Assembly (NCBI RefSeq): GCF_021278985.1
Contig: NZ_CP082833.1
Span: forward strand, 1,860,001-1,924,000
From: Citrobacter rodentium NBRC 105723 = DSM 16636
GTDB taxonomy: Bacteria; Pseudomonadota; Gammaproteobacteria; Enterobacterales; Enterobacteriaceae
Reading direction: 5' to 3'
DNA length: 64,000 nt
Shown: piece after piece, positions 17,471 through 26,214 of the stretch
Layout: the number at the start of each line of letters is the position of its first letter
Position numbering within the stretch: the first letter of the stretch is position 1
Made by a program: the position numbers and the translations under genes
The notes under the pieces: model-generated
The model's input: only the letters and a program-made list of their open reading frames with translations
Database searches by the model: none
Told to the model about the DNA's origin: nothing

Positions 17471-17740
17471 TTATCCAACTTTCGTCGGATGGCGAGTAAA
17501 TACCTCATTAGTTCTTTCATCACAGACCGCTAAGCGCAACACCTCAGGCATTCCTGTTAATCCTGCTGCAAACTCATCAATAAACTTCACGCTATCAGCC
17601 ACACGTAACCAGCCGGGGCCTTCATTTCGGCAGCAAAATACCAGATCAGTGCATAAATTAATCTGATCAGCGTCTTTTCCATTGCGGGTTATAGAGCCTT
17701 CCCTGTCAGAAACTATGTCAGCGCGAATGAGTAATCGCAA
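17471..17740 (-). CDS. Hypothetical protein, possibly a fragment
   Basis: An 89-residue frame (MRLLIRADIVSDREGSITRNG to FTRHPTKVG) with mixed composition and no recognised domain. It ends right beside the second tRNA-Phe relic, as genes at island borders often do. Overlapping frames continue upstream (to about 17991) without a clear single gene, so it may be the tail of a decayed larger gene. I assign no function. Confidence 0.3.
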   Translation of the reverse strand: MRLLIRADIVSDREGSITRNGKDADQINLCTDLVFCCRNEGPGWLRVADSVKFIDEFAAGLTGMPEVLRLAVCDERTNEVFTRHPTKVG

Positions 17741-18107
17741 AATGATCCAGAGTAAAGTTCAAATCCGGAGATGTTGGTGGCAGCATTGAAGAAAAAGGAA
17801 AGTAATGGGTGTATTTGAATAGAGTAGTAACAGCCTCCACCACAAAACAGACCAGCCTTAACAATAGTGGAACCGGACAGCTTAGTCTTACCGGTCTTAC
17901 TGGGCACCGGTGCATCTCGCGACACTTTCTCCCAGCTCATTATTGAATGTAGCTGAACGTGCATGACATAAAAAGACGCAAAAAGCGTCACATGTCATCA
18001 GTAAGGAATATCTTCAGGAAACCAAACCCAGCACCTGAATTTAAAGGCGCCGGGGAATGATACTGCGATTTGTTATCGATGACGAGGCATTTTATTTTTT
18101 AAAAAAG
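17741..18107. other. No clear gene
   Basis: Overlapping short frames exist on the minus strand (for example 17713-17991, containing MSWEKVSRDAPVPSKTGKTKLSG), but none has a convincing start, ribosome site or family resemblance. Probably decayed island DNA. Confidence 0.4.
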
Positions 18108-18581
18108 TTAAACAAAATTACCATTTAATTTTTTATTTCTTTCTTTTAATATATCATTTAGTACTAATTCTTTAAGATCAGCACTTTTCATCTGATTTTT
18201 AAATATATTTGCCACATATGAATCAGGATACTTACGATTTAATTTTTTATGTGTGGCTGTAACAGCAAAGCTACATAATTTGTATAGTTCTTCAATTTCA
18301 TTAAGACTAATTTTTTCAGAGCCATTGGAGATATCAAAAGTAGCAGACTGCATAACAATATGTGTAATAAACCGATTACCATGAACAGAAATCGCTCTTT
18401 CCTTTCCCTCAATTGTCTTTTTTAGATGACTCAACCGTATTTCGATATATCTATATACTTGAATCAATCGCCATAATTGAGGGCCTGTTAATGATTTATT
18501 AAAAATTATTGTATACGGGGCTTTACTCTGACATGTAATTGAGCCATAACTCTCCCTGGTAATCTGTCTGACAAGTATTTT
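18108..18581 (-). pseudogene. C-terminal fragment resembling an AIPR/abortive-infection protein
   Basis: Reading leftwards, the frame is open from a stop at 18584-18582 for 157 codons without a good start. It contains LVRQITRESYGSITCQSKAPY, then LTGPQLWRLIQVYRYIEIR and KERAISVHGNRFITHIV, and ends KERNKKLNGNFV. The order and style resemble the C-terminus of AIPR-family abortive-infection proteins, which are usually 550-700 residues, so I take it as a truncated relic. The family assignment is from memory of its pattern and is uncertain. It is AT-rich, unlike the core genes. Confidence 0.4.
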
Positions 18582-18729
18582 TTACAAACATTTTATTATA
18601 GTAACCACATGATTTTCATAGATAATGGATGTTGCCAATGTTCATTAAGCTCATTCACTGAAAAAAGTGTCTTCACCTGCCTATATTATTTTCCATTAAA
18701 ACATTATAATGGTTTAAATTTTAACTGTT

Positions 18730-19533
18730 ATGTCCATCAAGAGACGACATTTGGCAAACTATCTAAACTGGCTGATGCAGAACACCCTCCCCGGTCAGGT
18801 TTTGCTCCAGTCATGGCTCACCCGCAATGGCATAGATCGTAAGCTCTCTTACCTCTATGTGCAGAATGACTGGCTCAGGCGGATCGCGCACGGCGTATAT
18901 TGTCGGACGGGCCGTGAGCCGAACTGGGTGGACGCAGTTTACTGTCTGCAAACGCAGTGGGGGAAAAAAGTTCGCGTGGCGGGGCTGACCAGCCTTGCGC
19001 TACAGGGCCACGCTCACTATACCGAACCGGGTAGACAACAAATCTGGCTTGCACTACCGGCTTACGTCAAACTGCCGGGATGGTTCACCGCCTTTGAGCA
19101 ATCCGCGACGTTTGTCACGCTGTATACCTCTGGTCTCACCGTCGATACAACACTATTCGCAACAAAACTAAATATCGGCGACCGGCAGTTAATGGGCAGT
19201 GTCCCGGAACTGGCCGCATATGAGATAGCCTGCGGCGTTCCTTCGTTGATCTCCTTCGAACATGCCGACGCTCTGTTTCAGGGGATGAATCTTCTCAGCC
19301 CGCGTAAATTACAGACACTGCTCTGCGCCAGTCATTCGGTTAAAACCAACCGGGTGATGCTTTACCTTGCCCGACGCAATGAGCATCCTTACTTTCAGTA
19401 TCTCGATCAAAGCGGTATAGAAACAGGCACGGGAAAACGGCAAATTGTTCCCGGCGGCTGGCTGGAACCGGATTATCAAATCACCGTTCCCCGCGCATTT
19501 AAACCGGAAGGAGTCGAAGATGGATCTGCGTGA
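18730..19533 (+). CDS. AbiEi-type antitoxin of a type IV toxin-antitoxin system
   Basis: The 267-residue protein has the AbiEi layout: an N-terminal winged-helix part (NWLMQNTLPGQVLLQSWLTRNGI, then WLRRIAHGVYCR; two adjacent blocks) that binds the promoter, and a larger C-terminal domain that counters the AbiEii toxin. It overlaps the toxin gene by 14 bases. AbiE systems act as abortive-infection phage defence by non-covalent toxin control. Both genes look intact. Confidence 0.85.
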   Translation: MSIKRRHLANYLNWLMQNTLPGQVLLQSWLTRNGIDRKLSYLYVQNDWLRRIAHGVYCRTGREPNWVDAVYCLQTQWGKKVRVAGLTSLALQGHAHYTEPGRQQIWLALPAYVKLPGWFTAFEQSATFVTLYTSGLTVDTTLFATKLNIGDRQLMGSVPELAAYEIACGVPSLISFEHADALFQGMNLLSPRKLQTLLCASHSVKTNRVMLYLARRNEHPYFQYLDQSGIETGTGKRQIVPGGWLEPDYQITVPRAFKPEGVEDGSA

Positions 19534-20449
19534 TATTTATGCCCGACAGGTCAGGCTATTAATGACTGCTCTGCCGCTTGTGGCAAAGGAGTCCTGCTTC
19601 GCGCTGAAAGGCGGCACGGCAATCAATTTGTTTGTACAGGATTTCCCTCGCCTGTCGGTGGATATCGATCTTGCTTATAAGAGCTTTGCGGATCGCGATA
19701 CCGATCTGGTTGCCATCCATGACGCCCTGATGCGTATTACTAAATCGCTGAATGGCAGGCCAGGGATCACGGCGATCCGGCAGGAGAATAAAGCGGATGA
19801 AAAGCGCATCATCGTTAACACCGCCGATGCGAAGATAAAGATTGAGGTTAGTCCGGTCTGGCGTGGACTACTGTTGCCACCAACAGAAATGCCAGTATGT
19901 GAACAGGTGGAAATGGAATATGGCTTCACCACCATGAATGTTGTCTCGCTGGCGGATCTTTACGGCGGTAAAATCTGCGCTGCGCTTGACCGCCAGCATC
20001 CACGCGATCTGTTTGACGTGCTGAATATGCTGGAGAAACCGGGTCTGACACGTGAGATCTTTGACGGTTTTCTTTGTTATCTGGTAGGCCATCCCCGCCC
20101 CATTGCTGAACTGCTGGCACCAAACTGGGACACGACCCAGATCGCCACGCTGTACGCACAGGAATTTTCAGGGATGACACAACAGGAAACTTCGCTGGAC
20201 TCTCTTTTGTCAGTCACAACCTTGCTACCGCAGGCGCTGAAATCGCACCTTACGGGCAAAGATCGCCAGTTCCTGCTCACCTATAAGCAAAATACTCCTG
20301 ACTGGTCGCTGTATCGCTATCCTGAAATTCAACACCTACCGGCTATTCGCTGGAAGTTGCGTAACCTGGAGGTGCTGAATGATAAGAATCCGGCCAAGTA
20401 TGCAGCGGCAGTGAGTAAGCTGGAGGGGGTTCTGAAGCAGTATTTTTAG
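19520..20449 (+). CDS. AbiEii-type nucleotidyltransferase toxin
   Basis: The 309-residue protein starts at 19520 (MDLRDIYARQ); the upstream in-frame ATG at 19445 lies deep in the antitoxin gene. It shows the nucleotidyltransferase core of the AbiEii/MenT group: KGGTAINLF (G31-G32-T33) and the metal-binding D48-x-D50 in SVDIDLAY, then a third acidic site in KIKIEVSP and the HPRDLFD block. Related toxins add nucleotides to tRNA ends and halt translation. The pair appears complete and is a likely functional defence unit. Confidence 0.87.
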   Translation: MDLRDIYARQVRLLMTALPLVAKESCFALKGGTAINLFVQDFPRLSVDIDLAYKSFADRDTDLVAIHDALMRITKSLNGRPGITAIRQENKADEKRIIVNTADAKIKIEVSPVWRGLLLPPTEMPVCEQVEMEYGFTTMNVVSLADLYGGKICAALDRQHPRDLFDVLNMLEKPGLTREIFDGFLCYLVGHPRPIAELLAPNWDTTQIATLYAQEFSGMTQQETSLDSLLSVTTLLPQALKSHLTGKDRQFLLTYKQNTPDWSLYRYPEIQHLPAIRWKLRNLEVLNDKNPAKYAAAVSKLEGVLKQYF

Positions 20450-21044
20450 CTCTGGTTCTGAGGGATTGAATTGAGCCATGATGCTTAGTTATCTCAACGC
20501 CCTGATGGCTATATCTCAAAAAAAGATTAAAATATTCATATAATTCAATAAATAATAATAAACTCCATCAAATATTATCTCAAAAGTGACTAACCCGACA
20601 TATCAACTTACAGCTCAATGCAGGGGTGACGAATTAACACCCTGCGGGCAAGGAAAGTATGTTTTTACGCGGTTATATGTGGACCTCAAACCGTTATGTG
20701 TGGAGCTCCATCCACTATATGTGGACCTCATACCGTTATGTGTGGACCTGACTCCACACATAACGAAGTCCCTATTCGCTAAATAACGATTTTCGTGGGT
20801 TTTGCTTTCCGGGATTTTGGTAGATTTGTGGTCGTTATCACCACAGAAGCCACTATTTTATTTGCCCTTTGAGCCACACCTACTCCTTCCGGTCAGTCCG
20901 TCGTTGCCTGTTCGACTTCAGACAGCGAATCAACACCATCTCAATCATGTTTAGCCATTGGCTAATTGCATCACCACACAGTAATATCCGTTTTTTGTCT
21001 GGTCAGGAGAAGGTAAGCGTTCGCCCCCTTGCCCCGGCAAAGCA
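20450..21044. other. Non-coding stretch containing an iteron-like array
   Basis: Apart from the 21-bp repeats at 20671-20765, this ~600-bp AT-rich region shows no supported gene. A 66-codon frame at 20586-20786 translates the repeats as a heptapeptide (LYVDLKP-like) repeat but has no good ribosome site, so I do not call it a gene. Confidence 0.5.
20671..20765 (+). repeat. Four 21-bp iteron-like direct repeats with a terminal palindrome
   Basis: The core atgtggacctc (variants gtgtggagctc, gtgtggacctg) recurs with its gtgga at 20679, 20700, 20721 and 20742, an exact 21-bp spacing. The unit is roughly ttat(a/g)tgtggacctcaaaccg. The last copy is completed by an inverted half, giving gttatgtgtgga..tccacacataac. 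Two helical turns per unit on one face of the DNA is typical of plasmid replication iterons or a multimeric operator. No rep gene is nearby, so it may be a relic origin. Confidence 0.7.
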
Positions 21045-22355
21045 TTAGCGAAACAGATTCATATCCAGCTTTTCGTGAACCGCCAGAATCACTTCACACA
21101 GTGCAGCAAAAATACTGTCTTCTCCACGCTCACCCAGCTTCGCCCAGATAGCGCCATCATTACCCCAGTTTTGAGGAATACGGTTTTTCCCTTGCGGATC
21201 AAGATCCCAGCTCCACCATGACCAAAGTTTACTGGGCTTTCCCTGCATATGGGGAAAAATGTCCGATATAGCAGCGCTGATTAAAGCTTCATGTTGCTCA
21301 TTCTTACCTTTTCCTGAGATCCCAAAATACAAACCGTTATAGTTTGTTCTGTCAAACTCCCAGCACAAAGAATAGACTCCATCAGGGCTTAGCGGTACGT
21401 AAAAACCAGCCCACCGACTCGATGGCTCGACATAAGTAACGTTAATAACGAAAGGATAATCCGCAAATCGGTCATTTAAATCAGAAATCAATTCGTTGAA
21501 TAAATCACGGCGAACCTCATTGATCTGGTTAAATATCATAAATGCCGATTCTATTGAACGACTATCCTTGCGAATGATTTCTGACAGCTCCCGACTATTA
21601 TCCATTATGAATTTACCATTAATTGACTGACTGATATATTTAATCAAAGACTCAACAAATACTCTGACTGCATTAGCCCTGACATGTAGTAAGCACGCAT
21701 TCAGCCATTCAACGACGTCATGCCAGGATATGGTGAGGATATGTTGCCTTAGCGCTTCTGGCGTATTTTCAGAAAGAGTCCGCTCCCCCGGTTCATGGTT
21801 GCATAAATAAATTAATTTCCATGGCCTTTCACGTTTGTTCAACCATAATGCGTAATCCCGTAGTTGGTTTTCCTGATCGGCTGCCCATGGTTTATTTTCG
21901 ATAGCAATAACACCTCCTGAAGAGGTCATTAACAAGTCTATCTTTCTTCCGTTTTCGATAGTAACTTCATAATCAACCCTGACTTTATCCCCCATAGCTA
22001 AAGGGCTATCGCTTCCACTTCTTTCAATGAGGGAAAGAAATCCCTTCAGAAACAGCCCTGACTGACCATGAGTTTCATCAGGAGAAAGTAAAAATTGTAA
22101 ATAACGTGAAAGCGCCAGCTCGTCATTTTTCAGCCATTCCATAAGGCTGAAATCAGGTGCCAGTTCGACCTGATAGCGTAATTTAGCCCGGGTCGTCACT
22201 TCATTCCATCGTGCAACACTATCCAAAAGCGCCGCGGCATTTTGCTGTATGCCATTCATTATCTTAGCCTGTTGATAAACGATACTCGTCACACTAACGC
22301 CATCCACGGTATGTGGTAAATAGCCCATATCTGGCAAGTAGCCGCCAACTGACAC
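21045..22355 (-). CDS. PD-(D/E)XK nuclease superfamily protein
   Basis: Up to 436 residues; the likely start is the internal ATG at 22259 (MNGIQQNAAALLD), since the first 32 residues lack family resemblance. A restriction-endonuclease-like core is visible at about 135-165: KIDLLMTSSGGVIAIENKPW, where the Asp, the Glu and the Lys of E-x-K fit the catalytic triad, followed by QENQLRDYALWL. Such PDDEXK_4-type proteins are common in defence islands but their targets are mostly unknown. Neighbouring AbiE genes suggest a defence role; this is inference. Confidence 0.7.
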   Translation of the reverse strand: MSVGGYLPDMGYLPHTVDGVSVTSIVYQQAKIMNGIQQNAAALLDSVARWNEVTTRAKLRYQVELAPDFSLMEWLKNDELALSRYLQFLLSPDETHGQSGLFLKGFLSLIERSGSDSPLAMGDKVRVDYEVTIENGRKIDLLMTSSGGVIAIENKPWAADQENQLRDYALWLNKRERPWKLIYLCNHEPGERTLSENTPEALRQHILTISWHDVVEWLNACLLHVRANAVRVFVESLIKYISQSINGKFIMDNSRELSEIIRKDSRSIESAFMIFNQINEVRRDLFNELISDLNDRFADYPFVINVTYVEPSSRWAGFYVPLSPDGVYSLCWEFDRTNYNGLYFGISGKGKNEQHEALISAAISDIFPHMQGKPSKLWSWWSWDLDPQGKNRIPQNWGNDGAIWAKLGERGEDSIFAALCEVILAVHEKLDMNLFR

Positions 22356-22427
22356 GAGATTTGATTTAGTGCAATTATTCGTCTCAAACGGCCTCCTTCG
22401 GAATCAGGCCGTTCAATACCTGCAGCG

Positions 22428-22880
22428 TTAATCCTGTGTCGTTTCCGTGCGCAACCACGGTGTAATGGTTACCCCTGTCAGCAGCCCCTCCGGGCTCAGT
22501 AAACGGGTGACGGTCTGGCCCCAGGGTTCCAGACGTTTCGCAATTAACAGCTGATACCCTTTTTTAATCAGGATATCCGTCGCAACATCAATATCCTGCA
22601 CTTCAAACTCGACCCATCCCTGGGGAACGGGTATCGCTTCCGGCCACGCTTCTGCGCCAAAACAGGAGAGTGCCGCCTGAGACAGAGGCCAGAGCGCAAA
22701 ATGCTTGACTCCCTTTAATGCCTCAACGTCCGTCAGCATATAATCGTGATTGCCTTCCATATGTTTTAAAGGCAAGCGGAGGGTATCTTTATAAAACGCT
22801 TTACTGATTTCTGTATCGAGCGTAACCGGGCCAAAGCCTGCAACAAACAATACCTCAATGTCATTTAAATCTGCTGTCAT
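22428..22880 (-). CDS. VOC (glyoxalase/dioxygenase fold) family protein
   Basis: The 150-residue protein has the paired beta-alpha-beta-beta-beta units of the vicinal oxygen chelate superfamily: VTLDTEISKAFYKDTLRLPL in the first half and VEFEVQDIDVATDILIKKGYQLL in the second, ending with the usual SPEGLLTGVTI. Members include glyoxalases and antibiotic-resistance proteins; the substrate cannot be predicted here. The gene is free-standing. Confidence 0.75.
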   Translation of the reverse strand: MTADLNDIEVLFVAGFGPVTLDTEISKAFYKDTLRLPLKHMEGNHDYMLTDVEALKGVKHFALWPLSQAALSCFGAEAWPEAIPVPQGWVEFEVQDIDVATDILIKKGYQLLIAKRLEPWGQTVTRLLSPEGLLTGVTITPWLRTETTQD

Positions 22881-23356
22881 ATGTCCCCCTGTCTTTTCTT
22901 TAACCTATTATGCCCTTGCCTGACGATTAAAAGGAATTTTTTTAATTTTGTAACCGCACTTCCCGACGTAGCCCTGGCATGACTGTTTTGCAGGATTGAT
23001 AAAGGTGGTCCTGATAATGCCACCATAACATAACTCACTTACGCTTCTAATAATTAGCCACGCGTAAACTAAGGGAATAAACAGTGACAAAGCAATTTGT
23101 TCTGTTCTGGCTTACAGTGGATATTTACGCTGACGTCAATGACAAACTATTATCACCTGTTAGCCGATGTTAAAATTGTTAATAAATTTTAGTCACCTGG
23201 CGCGATAACTGTAGGGGAGATAGTTACTGGAAGAAAAAGAAAATAAAAATTTGGGGGAACAAAAAAACCATGACGCGAGGTCAAACATTTTTATTGGGAA
23301 TATTCCGAATGCCTCGCGAGATATTAGCAGGGAAAAATCTCGATATAAAGTCTAAC
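22881..23356. other. Intergenic region, no gene seen
   Basis: AT-rich stretch with one 60-codon minus-strand frame (22908-23090) that lacks a ribosome site and family features. The right half holds the 3' flank of the PapI-like gene. I see no RNA gene or clear repeat. Confidence 0.45.
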
Positions 23357-23737
23357 TTATTGATTTACGACTGTTTGTTGCAAATGATAATCCCCCTTGC
23401 TAGAATCCTCGATAACTTCTGTAGATTCACTGGATAAAAACCATTGATGGTGTTTTTGCATTTTATCTCGTATAACTTGTCCATATTTTTCCAGCGGAAG
23501 CAGTAAGTGCCTAACTTTATAAATTGAAATGCCGCAAAGGTCAGCAAGTTCCCTTGTAGAAAGTCCATTAGCACTGTGATCTTTTAATAATTCAAGAATA
23601 TATACTTGCTCCGGAACCCTGACCGTAGCAAAGCTGCTTATTCCCATTTCCACCGCTACCAACTGCAGATTGTTACACGGTGCATTATACCGAATGGGTA
23701 ACGCGCCTGAAGGGTAGGCACATAGCGAAAGTTTCAT
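23357..23737 (-). CDS. PapI/FaeA-like winged-helix regulator
   Basis: The protein is 126 residues from the ATG at 23737, which has a strong AGGAGG-type site; an upstream ATG at 23791 is unlikely. The central domain (ILELLKDHSANGLSTRELADLCG, then KVRHLLLPLEKYGQVIRD and HHQWFL; separate blocks) matches the small winged-helix regulators of fimbrial switches such as PapI and FaeA, which work with Lrp at GATC sites. The N- and C-terminal extensions are not typical. The fimbrial operon is about 16 kb away, so the target is unclear. Confidence 0.6.
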   Translation of the reverse strand: MKLSLCAYPSGALPIRYNAPCNNLQLVAVEMGISSFATVRVPEQVYILELLKDHSANGLSTRELADLCGISIYKVRHLLLPLEKYGQVIRDKMQKHHQWFLSSESTEVIEDSSKGDYHLQQTVVNQ

Positions 23738-23908
23738 GGCACAGCCTCCTGGGTTGCAAAGGAGTGCCCAGTATGCATTGATGAGCAACAAGCTAGCAAC
23801 ATTAGCTGTAAATATTCATTAAAACAGATTTTTTATCTGATATTAACTTCTTTTTATTTTTTAAAAGCTGCATGTTAGTAAGAAGTAGGATTAAGCGCGG
23901 AGAGGAAC

Positions 23909-24637
23909 ATGAGGTTCGACATAGAGGGATTTATCACTTTTGATACCGAGGACGCGTCTCTCGTTAACCTACTGACCGGGGATTGTATCGAATTATCCCA
24001 AACGTCCACGCGACTGCTGGCCGAGCTGCTCAACCATCGCGGCGATATCCTGTCGCGCAATGAAATCTTTCAGTCCGTTTTTGATAAATATGGCGCCAGG
24101 GCGTCGAACAGTAATCTCAATCAATATATCTCGACATTGCGCAGAAACCTCAGCGATCTGGGGGTAAAAAAAGAAATCATTGTTACGGTTCCGCGTATTG
24201 GTTTCAAAATTTCCGAAGATGCTATCGTCAATAACGATCGTGAGTATCGAACGCCTTTTTTGGATGAGAAGGACGCTTCTCTCAGCCTCAGCGCACAAAC
24301 CAGTCCCTTTCATCATCTGTTTACCCGCATTATTGCGCTGACGATCGCTTTTCTGCTGTTGATGATGAAGCCTGGCGTGTACAGGCCAGAGGCAGATATT
24401 CATAAAATTGTAAAAGGTCACTGCGTTATTTTTATCCCTGCATCATTGTCGTTGATGGATGTAAAGAGGAGTTTTGATTTAACCGCTCAGCCTTTCGACT
24501 GTTCGAAAGCAAAAGAATTGTATATCTACAGGCAACAGGTACAGGGTACGTTAGGTAATATTATGCAATTGCTGCTCATGGAGTGTGATAATGAGGGTTG
24601 CGTAAGCTTTTATTACAGAGAAAAAAATAATGTCTAA
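23909..24637 (+). CDS. ToxR/CadC-like membrane-bound transcription regulator
   Basis: The 242-residue protein has an N-terminal OmpR-type winged helix (residues about 1-105: LSQTSTRLLAELLNHRGDIL, SNLNQYISTLRRNLSDLG, VPRIGFKI), then a single membrane helix at about 138-155 (RIIALTIAFLLLMM) and a short periplasmic domain with two cysteines. This is the one-component design of CadC, ToxR, TcpP and E. coli YqeI. Its stop overlaps the start of the next small gene (24630), the arrangement of toxR-toxS or yqeI-yqeJ pairs, but that partner is interrupted by an insertion sequence. Confidence 0.75.
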   Translation: MRFDIEGFITFDTEDASLVNLLTGDCIELSQTSTRLLAELLNHRGDILSRNEIFQSVFDKYGARASNSNLNQYISTLRRNLSDLGVKKEIIVTVPRIGFKISEDAIVNNDREYRTPFLDEKDASLSLSAQTSPFHHLFTRIIALTIAFLLLMMKPGVYRPEADIHKIVKGHCVIFIPASLSLMDVKRSFDLTAQPFDCSKAKELYIYRQQVQGTLGNIMQLLLMECDNEGCVSFYYREKNNV

Positions 24638-24689
24638 GCATATCTGTGTTCTGTTTATCTGCGTTGGCTTAATTTTTATCGGCGCGATA

Positions 24690-25746
24690 GGCTTTGTTGA
24701 ATAAATCGAACTTTTGCTGAGTTGAAGGATCAGATCACGCATCCTCCCGACAACACAGACCATTCCGTGGCAAAGCAAAAGTTCAGAATCACCAACTGGT
24801 CCACCTACAACAAAGCTCTCATCAACCGTGGCTCCCTCACTTTCTGGCTGGATGATGAGGCGATTCAGGCCTGGTATGAGTCGGCAACACCTTCATCACG
24901 AGGAAGGCCCCAGCGCTATTCTGATCTCGCCATCACCACCGTTCTGGTGATTAAACGCGTATTCCGGCTGACCCTGCGGGCTGCGCAGGGTTTTATTGAT
25001 TCCATTTTTGCCCTGATGAACGTTCCGTTGCGCTGCCCGGATTACACCAGTGTCAGTAAGCGGGCAAAGTCGGTTAATGTCAGTTTCAAAACGTCCACCC
25101 GGGGTGAAATCGCACACCTGGTGATTGATTCCACCGGGCTGAAGGTCTTTGGTGAAGGCGAATGGAAAGTCAGAAAGCACGGCAAAGAGCGCCGTCGTAT
25201 CTGGCGAAAGTTGCATCTTGCTGTTGACAGCAACACACATGAAGTTGTCTGTGCAGACCTGTCGCTGAATAACGTCACGGACTCAGAAGCCTTCCCGGGC
25301 CTTATCCGGCAGACTCACAGAAAAATCAGGGCAGCCGCGGCAGACGGGGCTTACGATACCCGGCTCTGTCACGATGAACTGCGCCGCAAAAAAATCAGCG
25401 CGCTTATTCCTCCCCGAAAAGGTGCGGGTTACTGGCCCGGTGAATATGCAGACCGTAACCGTGCAGTGGCTAATCAGCGAATGACCGGGAGTAATGCGCG
25501 GTGGAAATGGACAACAGATTACAACCGTCGCTCGATAGCGGAAACGGCGATGTACCGGGTAAAACAGCTGTTCGGGGGTTCACTGACGCTGCGTGACTAC
25601 GATGGTCAGGTTGCGGAGGCTATGGCCCTGGTACGAGCGCTGAACAAAATGACGAAAGCAGGTATGCCTGAAAGCGTGCGTATTGCCTGAAAACACAACC
25701 CGCTACGGGGGAGACTTACCCGAAATCTGATTTATTCAACAAAGCC
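24690..25746 (+). mobile_element. IS903/IS102-type insertion sequence (IS5 family)
   Basis: The element is 1057 bp, bounded by perfect 18-bp inverted repeats (ggctttgttgaataaatc left, its complement right). It is flanked by a perfect 9-bp target duplication, ggcgcgata at 24681-24689 and 25747-25755. Size, ends and duplication all match IS903/IS102. The intact duplication and clean open reading frame point to a recent insertion. Confidence 0.97.
24722..25690 (+). CDS. IS903/IS102-type transposase
   Basis: The 322-residue IS5-family DDE transposase has the expected landmarks: LVIDSTGLKVFGEGEW with the first catalytic Asp, AAAADGAYDTR with the second, and a YNRRSIAETAMYRVKQLFG block with the catalytic Glu. 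An internal start (MAKQKFRITNW region near 24767, GTG) is used in some annotations. The gene fills the element and looks intact. Confidence 0.95.
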   Translation: MKDQITHPPDNTDHSVAKQKFRITNWSTYNKALINRGSLTFWLDDEAIQAWYESATPSSRGRPQRYSDLAITTVLVIKRVFRLTLRAAQGFIDSIFALMNVPLRCPDYTSVSKRAKSVNVSFKTSTRGEIAHLVIDSTGLKVFGEGEWKVRKHGKERRRIWRKLHLAVDSNTHEVVCADLSLNNVTDSEAFPGLIRQTHRKIRAAAADGAYDTRLCHDELRRKKISALIPPRKGAGYWPGEYADRNRAVANQRMTGSNARWKWTTDYNRRSIAETAMYRVKQLFGGSLTLRDYDGQVAEAMALVRALNKMTKAGMPESVRIA

Positions 25747-26214
25747 GGCGCGATATACAGTTTTGCCCGTACGCCTGCTTTTTCCTGTACCTCAAAATTT
25801 TCGGTAACACAAACGATCAACCGCGATACTATCCAGGCGGAAGGGCTGATTTTTGCCAATCTGATGAATAACAGTTTACTGGTCAATATTGATGGTCTGC
25901 TCACCCATAACCACAAAAAATATTTAATCTCACGCACTTTGCAACTCAAGTTTAAGTTGTATAACGCTAATGCGCATCTGTATAAAATAACAAGTGTCGA
26001 TGTTGTGCGCGACAACACTGACAATGTAGATGATGAGATTGCTAATAGTTTGCTATTCAGCAAAGGTCCGGACGAAAAAATTATTTTTCTTAAAAGCATT
26101 AACAATAATGCAATATTATTTGGTAACCACGCATTTCCGCAGTATGGTTGCAAACGAGATTAATTTGTGTGGTTTTCTTTCACGAAGCACAGCATATGTT
26201 AAATTTCTCAAATC

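Larger units (their letters stand above)
24630..26163 (+). pseudogene. Small membrane-anchored partner of the ToxR-like regulator, split by IS903
   Basis: The start MSKHICVLFICVGLIFIGAI (24630-24689) is a hydrophobic anchor. The frame resumes exactly after the insertion at 25747 (GAIYSFARTPAFSC) and runs to the stop at 26163. Removing the element and one target duplication restores a 155-residue protein: one N-terminal membrane helix and a periplasmic domain with a late cysteine (PQYGCKRD). By position it resembles ToxS/TcpH/YqeJ, which stabilise their regulator. Without excision it cannot be made, so the regulator is probably impaired. Confidence 0.8.

Noticed and set aside
20671..20765. Regular repeats considered as a CRISPR array
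   Set aside because: The 21-bp units follow each other without unique spacers and no cas genes are near.
20586..20786. 66-codon gene made of LYVDLKP-like heptads
   Set aside because: The repeats are exact DNA-phase units, with no ribosome site and no homologue I recognise; iteron reading preferred.
22908..23090. 60-codon minus-strand gene
   Set aside because: AT-rich, no ribosome site, no recognisable domain.
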